A program made the position numbers and the translations under genes. This document shows positions 52,726 to 60,460 of a DNA stretch of 64,000 nt, piece after piece. Each line of letters starts with the position of its first letter. Position 1 is the first letter of the stretch. The notes beneath the pieces were generated by a model, which saw nothing but the letters and a program-made list of their open reading frames with translations, was not told where the DNA came from and did no database searches. Source of the stretch: Streptomyces sp. NBC_01571 (GTDB lineage: Bacteria; Actinomycetota; Actinomycetes; Streptomycetales; Streptomycetaceae); contig NZ_JAPEPZ010000001.1 of the NCBI RefSeq assembly GCF_026339875.1, positions 1,364,001 to 1,428,000 of the forward strand, in the 5' to 3' direction.

Positions 52726-53523
52726 ATGACGAGCTCGCTTCTCACGCCCCGAGGCCGTACCCGCACCGGCACGACCGGCGGCGGAACGGCGGCGGGGAGC
52801 ACGGCCCCGACACGGATCCTCGACTGGCGGCATCCTCAGGTCACCTCGTTGCTCCGGCGCATCGGTACGCAGGCGGCCCCGGTGGGCGCCTCAGGTGTTG
52901 CCCACCGGAGGGAGGCCCTGCGTCAGGCCCACCGACGGATCGTCGCGGACGTGCGGCCCGTGTACTCGGTGCAGGACGAGCGGCCCGTGTCGGAGGTGCT
53001 TCGCCGCGGCCGCGGATCGTGCAGCCAGCGGCTGGCCGTGCTCGAGGCCGTCGCGCGGGCGTCCGGGGTGGCCACGCGCGTGCGCGGCCTGCTGGTGGAC
53101 GGGACGTTCTGGTATCCGCGCTTTCCGCGGTTGCACCGGATCGTCCCCGACCAGGTACTGCTCGCGTGGCCGGAATTCCACCTCGAGGGCCTGCCGTCGG
53201 CCGACCACCCCACCGCGCCCTGGTTGGCGGCCTCGGAACTCTTCGGCGGCCTGGACGAGTTGAGCGCAGGACACGGCGGCGGCTTCACCAACGCCGGCGC
53301 GGAGACGCTCTTCGAGGCGTTGTCCAGGACGGCGGTCGACTGGGACGGCGCGACGGCCTGCCCCGCCACCGGCCCCGCCTGCGACCTCTCGGCCTATGTC
53401 CTGGCGGATCTCGGTCACTTCGACTCGCGCGACGAACTCTTCGCCCGGCACGGCCAGACCCTCTGCCCGATGGCGCGGGTCCTGGCCGAGCCCGTCCTGG
53501 GCCGCCGCCCGGCAGGCGTCTAG
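52726..53523 (+). CDS. Transglutaminase-like superfamily protein
   Basis: A 265-residue protein with the papain-like transglutaminase core. The Cys region is RGRGSCSQRLAVLEAVARASGVATRVRGLLV, followed by FWYPRF and the His region LLAWPEFHLEG, and a C-terminal domain of about 100 residues. Proteins of this type act as proteases or peptidases or in amide-bond chemistry. The ATG follows GAGAGGACC. No signal peptide is evident. The TAG stop is supplied by the left terminus of the MITE at 53520, so the original C-terminus may have been different. It sits between mobile elements and may be a transferred or stranded gene. Confidence 0.8.
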   Translation: MTSSLLTPRGRTRTGTTGGGTAAGSTAPTRILDWRHPQVTSLLRRIGTQAAPVGASGVAHRREALRQAHRRIVADVRPVYSVQDERPVSEVLRRGRGSCSQRLAVLEAVARASGVATRVRGLLVDGTFWYPRFPRLHRIVPDQVLLAWPEFHLEGLPSADHPTAPWLAASELFGGLDELSAGHGGGFTNAGAETLFEALSRTAVDWDGATACPATGPACDLSAYVLADLGHFDSRDELFARHGQTLCPMARVLAEPVLGRRPAGV

Positions 53524-53700
53524 GGCGTGTTGCGAAAGTCCCGTCGTCCGTCCGGAGGGCGGGCCTCGCGGCGTCTGGTGCGTGCTCTCGGCGTGCCGGG
53601 CGGAAGCCCGCGTACTGGACGTACCCGGGTTTTCGCCCGGTGCGGCGAGAGGGCGTGCCAGGCGCCGCGAGGCAGGCGGGACTTTCGCAACACGACCTAG
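53520..53700. mobile_element. 181-bp MITE with 24-bp terminal inverted repeats
   Basis: The left terminus 53520-53543 and right terminus 53677-53700 match as inverted repeats at 23 of 24 positions; the shared core is CGTGTTGCGAAAGTCCC. Both ends carry CTAG, which may be the target duplication. The 133-bp interior has no ORF. The end sequence resembles inverted repeats of IS5-type elements of Streptomyces, from memory, so an IS5-family transposase elsewhere may mobilise it. Confidence 0.88.
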
Positions 53701-53850
53701 CGGGCGACCGGGAGGCGCCATCGCCCCGGGTCGACCCTCGGCCGGCATCGGGACGCTGCGAAGACAGCCCAGACGTCTCCCCAGCCCCTGCCAGGACTGG
53801 CTCAACGGCCAACCCACAGCGCCTATTAGGCAGAAAGGGGCCCCCGCTAG

Positions 53851-55375
53851 CGGTAGTTTGTTGACGGCGGTTCAGGGCCGTAATAGGCCGGTAGCAGAGG
53901 AACGTCGCCTCGCTGCTCGGGGAGCTTGTGATGACCCGTCGTGTTCCGTGTCCACCCGCTCCGGGCCCGCTGGAAGCCTACGCCGCACGCTTCGATGACC
54001 TGTTCTCCACACTGGCACAGCGCCGTGGGTTCCGCGAGTACCTCGTGGGGCTGCTGTTGCCACGAGACCGCAACAAGACGCTGACCTGCCTGGCCGGCAC
54101 CGAGCCCATCGCAGGTGCCCAGCATGCTTCGGTACAGCGGCTCCAATTTTTCCTCTCCGAGTCGACGTGGGACCAGGAGCAGGTCAACGCCCGCAGGGTG
54201 GCACTGCTGCTGGCGGGCTCCGTGACCACGCCGCACTCGGGCGGCGTGCTGGTGATCGACGATTCAGGCGACCGCAAGGACGGAAAGGCGACCGCGCACA
54301 TCGGCCGGCAGTGGCTGGGCCGGCTGGGCAAGACCGACAACGGCATCGTCACCGTGACCACCTGCTGGGCAGACGAAAACCTCTGCTACCCCCTGCACGC
54401 CGTGCCCTACACCCCCGCCCATCACTTCCCCAAAGGCAGGAGCGACCCCAGTTTCCGTACGAAGCTGCAGATCGCCGCCGAACTGGCCCGCACAGCCAAG
54501 GCCACCGGAATAGCCTTCCGAGCGGTGGCTGCCGACTGCGCCTACGGCGACCAGGACAGTTTCCGCAGCCAACTCGCCGCGGCCGGACTGCCGTTCGTCA
54601 TGGCCCTCAAACCAAGCCACGGCACCTGGGCCTACGGAAAAGACGCCTACACCCCCGCCGATGCCGCCCGCGCCCTGACCTGGACAGACCCCCTGCACCC
54701 AGGCGACTGGACTGCTGTCGAGCGGACCTTCCGCGACGGGCACACCGAAACCTGGTGGGCAGCAGACGCCCGTCTCGGCTGGTGGGGCCCCGACGGAAAC
54801 GTCCGCCTGGTCGTGGCCACCACCAACCCGGCCACCCTGCCCGCACAGTCCACCTGGTACCTGGCCACCGACCTGCCCCGCCCCGGCGGCCCCCGAGAGG
54901 CCGACAGCCCCGAACCCGCCGCCGACCTGCACGAAGTCGTCCGGATCTACGGCATCCGACACTGGATCGAGCAGAGCTCCAAACAAGTCAAGGACGAACT
55001 CGGCTGGGCGGACTTCCAGGTCCGCTCCGACACTGCGATCCGGCGCCACCAGACCCTCGTGAACTGCGCATTCAGCTTCTGCTGGAACACCTGGTTCGCC
55101 CCACCCACGCCCCCTGCAACCGACCAGCCACCCCAACTTGACCAACTGTCAGACCCGTTAGAGAGGGGGAGAACCCGGGCCCCAGCAGCCCCAGCCGGCC
55201 TCCTGGCCCCAGGCACTCCGGGCCGTCCGTGGCTGGCTGACGCCCTGGGCCACGCTGCAACGCTACTGGCGGGCATGGTCGAGGAGGCCCCCGCCCCCAG
55301 CACTCCAGGAACTGATCGACACCGTCGGCAGCGGCAGACCCATTGATCTCTACTGCCCGGTTTAACAAACCACCG
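53851..55375 (+). mobile_element. IS701-family insertion sequence with CTAG target duplication
   Basis: Terminal inverted repeats CGGTAGTTTGTTGA (from 53851) and its near-complement TTTAACAAACCACCG (ending 55375) bound a 1525-bp element. It is flanked on both sides by CTAG (53847-53850 and 55376-55379). It carries one transposase gene. The right-hand CTAG is also the left border of the IS630-type derivative copy 2, so this IS jumped into that border. Confidence 0.9.
53931..55346 (+). CDS. IS701-family DDE transposase, C-terminus frameshifted
   Basis: A protein of about 470 residues. DDE landmarks are GVLVIDDSGDRKDGKATAHIGRQW, VAADCAYGDQDSF and YGIRHWIEQSSKQVKDELGW. The ATG at 53931 follows GGGGAGC; a GTG one codon earlier is possible. 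The canonical C-terminus (PASWPQALRAVRGWLTPWAT) lies in the +1 frame and would end at 55365. One extra G in the run at 55165-55169 explains the switch, so the present protein ends in an unrelated tail. A rare TTA leucine codon lies at 55158-55160. The catalytic core is complete, but activity is uncertain. Confidence 0.88.
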   Translation: MTRRVPCPPAPGPLEAYAARFDDLFSTLAQRRGFREYLVGLLLPRDRNKTLTCLAGTEPIAGAQHASVQRLQFFLSESTWDQEQVNARRVALLLAGSVTTPHSGGVLVIDDSGDRKDGKATAHIGRQWLGRLGKTDNGIVTVTTCWADENLCYPLHAVPYTPAHHFPKGRSDPSFRTKLQIAAELARTAKATGIAFRAVAADCAYGDQDSFRSQLAAAGLPFVMALKPSHGTWAYGKDAYTPADAARALTWTDPLHPGDWTAVERTFRDGHTETWWAADARLGWWGPDGNVRLVVATTNPATLPAQSTWYLATDLPRPGGPREADSPEPAADLHEVVRIYGIRHWIEQSSKQVKDELGWADFQVRSDTAIRRHQTLVNCAFSFCWNTWFAPPTPPATDQPPQLDQLSDPLERGRTRAPAAPAGLLAPGTPGRPWLADALGHAATLLAGMVEEAPAPSTPGTDRHRRQRQTH

Positions 55376-55462
55376 CTAGCGCTCTGACCGCATTGGTTCG
55401 CCGGGTTGGTGGTCGGGGCGGTTGAATGTGCGGTGACGTCCGATCGGAGTGCTGGGGGTGCG

Positions 55463-55929
55463 GTGGCTGAGCCTGTCGCGTGCGCGGGTTGACTGACCAG
55501 GAGGGGCAGAAGCTGCAGCAGATCGTGCGCCGGGGCAGCACCAGTTCGGTGCGCTTCCGACGCGCGATGATGCTGCTGGCGTCTGCCGGCGGGAACCGGG
55601 TCCCGGTGATCGCCCAACTGGTGCAGGCCGACGAGGACACCGTCCGGGATGTGATCCACCGGTTCAATGAGATCGGCCTGGCCTGCCTGGACCCTCGATG
55701 GGCGGGAGGCCGTCCCCGCCTTCTCAGTACTAACGACGAGTTCACCATCGCGAACTCCGACCACCGCAACCACACCGTGCAGACCCGGGCCCTGCAGTCC
55801 CATCTGCGTTGGCGCAATATGAATGCCCGTCACCCCGACGTGCTGGCAGCCCAGCGCCGCGAGCGGGCCCGTATCCGAAGCGAGAAGGGCATCGGCTGGG
55901 GAGGCCGCCCACTCGCCGAAGCGGCCTGA
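55463..55929 (+). pseudogene. IS630-type transposase remnant in copy 2
   Basis: The original GTG at 55463 is followed by a one-base loss, so the frame recovers at 55480. From there it reads LTDQEGQKLQQIVRRGSTSS through DPRWAGGRPRLLS, then jumps directly to DEFTIANSDHRNHTVQ and the C-terminal RWRNMNARHPDVLAAQRRER. About 240 residues with the DDE catalytic core are missing in frame. Confidence 0.85.
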
Positions 55930-55951
55930 CCCACCGAGAAGAGAGCCTCCG

Positions 55952-56512
55952 ATGGCAGTAGAGATCATCTACGAGACTCATTCCACCACCACCGACAACC
56001 AGGCGGGCATCGCTACCGGCTGGCTCCCGGGCCGGCTCTCGGAACTGGGCCGTCGCCAGGCCGGGGAACTAGGCGAGCGCCGACGCGGCGACGCGCTCGC
56101 GGCCGTGTTCACCTCCGACCTTCATCGCGCCGTGGAAACCGCCCGGATCGCGTTCCCCGGCGGCAAGCCCGCGATCCATCAGGACATCCGACTACGCGAG
56201 TGCAACTACGGCGACCTCAACGGAACATCCGCCATCCTCATCGCCGCCCAACGGGCCCGCCGGATCGACGAGCCCTTCCCAGGCGGACAGAGCTACCGCC
56301 AGGTCCTGGCGGCCACCGACGCATTCCTCCATGACCTGGCCACAGACTGGGACGGCTGCCGGATCCTGCTGATCGCCCACTCGGCCAACCGATGGGCTCT
56401 GGACTGTCTGCTCACCGGAGCATCACTGGATGACCTGCTCGAAGCCCCACCTGCGTGGCGCCCGGGCTGGCGCTACACGCTTCCCGCCTACTGGCCTGCC
56501 CCAACCCGGTGA
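55952..56512 (+). CDS. Histidine phosphatase-family protein inside a mobile element
   Basis: A 186-residue protein of the phosphoglycerate mutase-like fold. The phospho-acceptor His is in IIYETHSTTTDN, where the usual RHG reads THS. Other landmarks are TSDLHRAVETARIAFPGG, LRECNYGDLNG and the second His in LLIAHSANRWALDCLL. The family removes phosphate from small molecules or proteins; the substrate is unknown. The ATG lies 22 bp after the transposase remnant stop, preceded by AGAAGAGAG. The stop is immediately followed by the right terminal repeat of the IS630-type derivative, so the gene travels as cargo. Confidence 0.82.
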   Translation: MAVEIIYETHSTTTDNQAGIATGWLPGRLSELGRRQAGELGERRRGDALAAVFTSDLHRAVETARIAFPGGKPAIHQDIRLRECNYGDLNGTSAILIAAQRARRIDEPFPGGQSYRQVLAATDAFLHDLATDWDGCRILLIAHSANRWALDCLLTGASLDDLLEAPPAWRPGWRYTLPAYWPAPTR

Positions 56513-56534
56513 ACCTTGTGAGTCACGGCACTAG

Positions 56535-56894
56535 CGGCCTTCGGTCGGCGGGCGGGTCTGCGTGTCAGCGAAGGGCGACGTCGCGTCGGGTTCAAGTCAC
56601 CCTGCGCCGATGGAGTTTCACCAGGACCTCCGATGTCCCGGCGCGCCTTCGCATACGGCCATGCCCTCCGGGCGACGGCTGCGCCACGCACCCCCTCCGA
56701 GCGCCAACCAACACAACCGAACGCGAGGTTCGGATCCCCTCCCCACACTGTGGCGCCGTCAAGGGTTCTGACGGGATATCGGACAGTTCTCGCCCTCCTC
56801 TTCCAACAGACTCAGACACGTCCTACCGTAAACGCGCACGCTTGTCGCGGACATGCAGACATCTCGTCTTTCGCGAGCTCGGAGGAACGTAACG
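56535..56894. other. Upstream region of the alpha-galactosidase gene
   Basis: This 360-bp stretch lies between the mobile element and the GH27 gene. No gene is convincing. The part near 56770-56880 is less GC-rich and should hold the promoter. A tRNA T-arm-like GGGTTCAAGTCACCC at 56588 has no matching tRNA body. Confidence 0.5.
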
Positions 56895-58919
56895 ATGCGT
56901 CACCTTCACACCCGCACAACCCGCAGCAGATTGGTCGGAGCGCTCGTCGCAGGACTGTTGTGTACGACCGGTCTCGCCACACCGGCCCTGGCCTCCCCCG
57001 GCCTGGCCCCGGCCCCGGTCGACGGTCTCGCTCTCACCCCGCCGATGGGCTTCAACAACTGGAACTCCACGCACTGCCGCGAGGAGTTCAACGAGAGCAT
57101 GGTCAAGGGGATCGCCGACCTCTTCGTCGAGAAGGGCCTCAAGGAGGCCGGGTACCAGTACGTCAACCTGGACGACTGCTGGGCCCTGCCCTCCCGGGAC
57201 GCGGACGGCAAGCTGGTCGCGGATCCGGCCCGGTTCCCCGACGGGATCAAGGCGGTCGCCGACTACGTGCACGCCAAGGGGCTCAAGCTCGGCGTCTACA
57301 CCAGCGCCGGCACGAAGACGTGCGACAGCGCGGGCTTCCCAGGCGCCCTGGGCCACGAGTACAGCGACGCCCGGCAGTTCGCGGACTGGGGCGTCGACTA
57401 CCTCAAGTACGACAACTGCAACAACCAGGGCGTGGACGCCAAGCTGCGGTACACGACCATGCGGGACGCGCTGCGGGCCGCCTCCCGGGAAACCGGGCGC
57501 CCCATCGTCTACAGCATCTGCGAGTGGGGGGAGAACAAGCCCTGGGAATGGGCGTCGGACGTCGGACAGCTGTGGCGCACGACCGGGGACATCAGCGACA
57601 ACTGGGGCTCGATGCTGTCGATCCTCAAGCAGAACCTGCCCCTTGCCCCGTACGCCGGTCCCGGGCACTGGAACGACCCGGACATGCTGGAGGTCGGCAA
57701 CGGCGGGATGACCGACACCGAGTACCGCTCGCACTTCTCTCTGTGGTCGGTCATGGCCGCACCGCTGCTCATCGGCTCCGACCTGCGCAAGGCGACCCCC
57801 GCCACCTTCGACATCCTCGCCAACAAGGACGTCGTGGCGGTCGACCAGGACCCGCTCGGCAAACAGGGCACCGTGCTCTCCTCCGAGGGCGGACGCTGGG
57901 TGATCGCCAAGGAGATGAAGGACGGCAGCCGGGCGGTGGCGCTCTTCAACGAGACCGGCAGCGCACAGCGCATCGCCACCACGGCGGCGGCCGTGGGACT
58001 GCCGGCCGCTCCCGCCTACACCCTGCGCGACCTGTGGCAGCACCGGACCTACAACACCGCGGGCGGCATCTCCGCGACCGTCCCCGCGCACGGCACGGTG
58101 CTCCTGCGCGTCTCGGCCGGACACGGCTGGGCCGAGCAGCCGCCCGCCGTCGAACTCGGTCTGGGCGGGGCCCCGTTGGTGGAAGCGGGGAGCCCGGCGA
58201 CCCTGACGACGACGGTCACGGACCTCGGCCGCACGACGGCGCGCCAGGTCGCCGTGACGCTCGGCGGGCCCGCGGACTGGACGATCAGGGCGGCGTCACC
58301 AACCACCGCGCCGACGGTGCCGACCGGCCGTTCGCTGCGCACGAAGTGGCGGCTCACCGTGCCCGAGGGCACCGCCACCGGATCGTACGACCTGACGCTG
58401 CGGGCGACGTACCGCTCGCCGCGCGGCGTGCGCGTCGAGACCGTGCTGCCCGTGACGGCCTCCGTGGTCGTGCCTCCCCCCTCCGGCGTCTCCTCCCTCG
58501 GCGACCTGCCATGGATGTCGGCGGCCAACGGGTACGGCCCCGTCGAGCGCAACACCAGCAACGGCGAGAGCGCCGCGGACGACGGTCATCCGATCACCGT
58601 CGGCGGTGTCGTCCATGCCAAGGGTCTCGGTGTGCACGCCGCGAGCGCCGTCGAGTACTACACCGGCAAGAAGTGCGAGACCGTCACCGCGGACGTCGGA
58701 GTCGACGACGAGAAGGGCGACAAGGGCACCGTCGCCTTCGAGATCTGGGCGGACGGCACCGAGGTCGCCTCGACCGGGGTGCTCACCAACACCATGCCCG
58801 CGCGGCCGCTCTCGGCCGACGTGAGCGGCGCCCAGGTGGTCCGCCTGGTCGTCACCGACGGCGGCGACGGGATCGACTCGGACCACGCCGACTGGGCCGA
58901 CGCGCAGCTGACCTGCTGA
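56895..58919 (+). CDS. Secreted GH27 alpha-galactosidase with NPCBM-type domain
   Basis: A 674-residue secreted enzyme. The ATG follows CGGAGGAACG. The signal peptide LVGALVAGLLCTTGLATPALA is cleaved near residue 35. The GH27 catalytic barrel starts LALTPPMGFNNWNSTHC. The nucleophile Asp is in YLKYDNCNN and the acid/base Asp in WRTTGDISDNW. After the antiparallel C-terminal domain comes a NEW3-like region (about 430-530) and an NPCBM-type carbohydrate-binding domain (about 540-674, LGDLPWMSAANGYGPVERNTSNGE). It removes terminal alpha-galactose (or related) residues from polysaccharides outside the cell. Confidence 0.92.
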   Translation: MRHLHTRTTRSRLVGALVAGLLCTTGLATPALASPGLAPAPVDGLALTPPMGFNNWNSTHCREEFNESMVKGIADLFVEKGLKEAGYQYVNLDDCWALPSRDADGKLVADPARFPDGIKAVADYVHAKGLKLGVYTSAGTKTCDSAGFPGALGHEYSDARQFADWGVDYLKYDNCNNQGVDAKLRYTTMRDALRAASRETGRPIVYSICEWGENKPWEWASDVGQLWRTTGDISDNWGSMLSILKQNLPLAPYAGPGHWNDPDMLEVGNGGMTDTEYRSHFSLWSVMAAPLLIGSDLRKATPATFDILANKDVVAVDQDPLGKQGTVLSSEGGRWVIAKEMKDGSRAVALFNETGSAQRIATTAAAVGLPAAPAYTLRDLWQHRTYNTAGGISATVPAHGTVLLRVSAGHGWAEQPPAVELGLGGAPLVEAGSPATLTTTVTDLGRTTARQVAVTLGGPADWTIRAASPTTAPTVPTGRSLRTKWRLTVPEGTATGSYDLTLRATYRSPRGVRVETVLPVTASVVVPPPSGVSSLGDLPWMSAANGYGPVERNTSNGESAADDGHPITVGGVVHAKGLGVHAASAVEYYTGKKCETVTADVGVDDEKGDKGTVAFEIWADGTEVASTGVLTNTMPARPLSADVSGAQVVRLVVTDGGDGIDSDHADWADAQLTC

Positions 58920-58992
58920 GCGGCCCGATGACCCGCTGAGCGGCCCGACCGCGACGACCGGAAGGCCGGTCGGCCACCGGGTCGGCCGAGTG

Positions 58993-59028
58993 GGTGGGCG
59001 GCTCTCCCGGAAGGGTGAGCCGCCCACC
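58993..59028. terminator. Hairpin after alpha-galactosidase gene
   Basis: A perfect 12-bp stem, GGTGGGCGGCTC (58993-59004) with GAGCCGCCCACC (59017-59028) and a 12-nt loop, begins 74 bp after the GH27 stop. Confidence 0.75.
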
Positions 59029-59051
59029 GGCCTCTCGACCGCGTGAACGAC

Positions 59052-59153
59052 GTGACCGACCGGCACACCGAACCGGCCGGCACACCGGACCGGCCGACAC
59101 ACCGAACCGACCGGCACACCGAACCGACCGACAAACCGAACCGACCGACACAC
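59052..59153. repeat. 17-bp tandem repeat x6
   Basis: Six head-to-tail units of the form CGAACCGACCGGCACAC, each with up to three changes, lie in the gap between the GH27 gene and the convergent ROK kinase gene. Confidence 0.9.
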
Positions 59154-59278
59154 GGATCCGACAGGCTGACCGGGCCCAAGGGCCGACCGGAGAACCGCGT
59201 CACCGACTGCCGCGGCGACCGGACCCCGACCGGTCATCCCGACCGGTCACCCCGTTCCACGCACCCGGCCCGCGGCTC

Positions 59279-60238
59279 TCAGCCGCCGACCCGCGCGGCC
59301 GTCTCGTTCGGCTGCTTGCGGAGCGCGGCCGCCGCCGCGCCGACCAGACCGGCGTCCGTGCCCATCAGCGCGGGCGCCACGGTCAGCCGCCGCACGAAGG
59401 ACAGCGTCGCGTAGTCGCCCAGCGCCTTGCGCAGCGGATCGAGGAGCACGTCGCCCGCCTTGCCGACACCGCCCCCGATGACGGCGATGTCGATCTCGAC
59501 CAGGGTCGCGGTGGCCGCGATGCCCGCCGCGAGCGCCCTGGCCGCCCGCTCGAAGGAGGCCACCGCCACCGGATCGCCCGCGCGGGCGGCGTGGGCCACC
59601 GCGGCGGCCGAGGTGTCGCCGTCGGGTCCGGGCCGCCAGCCGCCCTCCAGGGCGCGCCGAGCGATGTTCGGACCGCTCGCGATGCGCTCCACGCAGCCAC
59701 GGGAGCCGCACGGGCAGAGGTCGCCGTCGAGGTCCACGCTGATGTGCCCGATGTGGCCCGCGTTGCCGGTGGGGCCCGCGTGCAGCTGTCCGTTCAGGAC
59801 GAGGCCGCCACCGACTCCCGTCGACACCACCATGCACAGCGCGTTGTCGTGACCGCGGGCGGCGCCCTGCCAGTGCTCGGCCGCGGTGATGGCGACGCCG
59901 TCGCCGATCAGCTCGACGGGCAGACCCCCCGTGGCCTTGCGGACCCGCTCGACCAGCGGGTAGCCACGCCAGCCCGGCACGTTCACGGGGCTCACGGTGC
60001 CCGCCGAGGCGTCCACCGGGCCCGCGCTGCCGATGCCGACGGCCGCGGCCCTGCTCCACAGCGGGGAGAGAGTGAGCTCACCGACCACGGCCTCCACGGC
60101 CCCCATGACGGTGTCGCCGTCCTCCTGCGCGGGCGTCGCGCGCTGCGCGCGCAGCACGATCCCGCCGCGGCCGTCCACGAGCGCTCCGGCGATCTTGGTG
60201 CCGCCGATGTCGAGCGCGGCCACGAGGTCGGTGTGCAT
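59279..60238 (-). CDS. ROK-family sugar kinase (glucokinase-like)
   Basis: A 319-residue ROK protein. The ATP-binding motif is AALDIGGTKIAGALVD (residues 7-22), the catalytic region GDGVAITAAEH, and the ROK zinc motif CPCGSRGCVERIASG with GHIGHISVD. There is no N-terminal helix-turn-helix, so it is a kinase rather than a repressor. It phosphorylates glucose or another hexose in the cytoplasm. The ATG at 60238 fits the family start; upstream in-frame sequence reads through the promoter. It is divergent from the LacI gene across a region that holds the LacI operator. Confidence 0.92.
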   Translation of the reverse strand: MHTDLVAALDIGGTKIAGALVDGRGGIVLRAQRATPAQEDGDTVMGAVEAVVGELTLSPLWSRAAAVGIGSAGPVDASAGTVSPVNVPGWRGYPLVERVRKATGGLPVELIGDGVAITAAEHWQGAARGHDNALCMVVSTGVGGGLVLNGQLHAGPTGNAGHIGHISVDLDGDLCPCGSRGCVERIASGPNIARRALEGGWRPGPDGDTSAAAVAHAARAGDPVAVASFERAARALAAGIAATATLVEIDIAVIGGGVGKAGDVLLDPLRKALGDYATLSFVRRLTVAPALMGTDAGLVGAAAAALRKQPNETAARVGG

Positions 60239-60338
60239 CAGTGTCAGTTCTCCTGGTGAACCTTGCGAAACAGGGCGGACCGGTCTCGCGATGGGGAGCG
60301 CAGGCCGGAGAATGCGGTGAACAGTGTCTCCCGCATCT

Positions 60339-60350
60339 GACAACGTTGTC
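60339..60350. promoter_or_regulatory. LacI-type operator GACAACGTTGTC
   Basis: A perfect 12-bp palindrome with the central CG typical of LacI/GalR operators sits between the divergent ROK kinase and LacI genes. It is about 100 bp from each start, so the LacI protein probably controls both. Confidence 0.85.
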
Positions 60351-60460
60351 CAGGCTCTATGCTCGACGCCACATCCTCATACATCCCCATGGACCGTCGC
60401 ATCACCGGGGACGACAGGAACGACCGCATCCCCGTGGACGACAGGACAGGACAGCACATC

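Larger units (their letters stand above)
55376..56534 (+). mobile_element. IS630-type deletion derivative carrying a histidine phosphatase, copy 2
   Basis: CTAG borders the element at 55376-55379 and 56531-56534. Imperfect terminal repeats share GGTTCNCCGGG inside the left end and its complement CCCGGTGAACC at the right end. The transposase has lost its catalytic core by an internal deletion. A complete histidine phosphatase gene fills the right half and ends 18 bp before the right terminus. The element thus looks like a small non-autonomous transposon with cargo. Confidence 0.75.

Noticed and set aside
53851..55375. Reading the whole 51.9-56.5 kb patch as one composite transposon
   Set aside because: The elements belong to different families with unrelated ends, and each has its own CTAG border, so independent insertions explain the layout better.
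56575..56605. GGGTTCAAGTCACCC, which looks like a tRNA T-arm
   Set aside because: The stem pairs only three bases, and no D-arm, anticodon arm or matching acceptor stem can be built upstream. Not called as a tRNA or attachment site.
59052..59153. Possible CRISPR-like array
   Set aside because: The 17-bp units are contiguous and degenerate, with no spacers.
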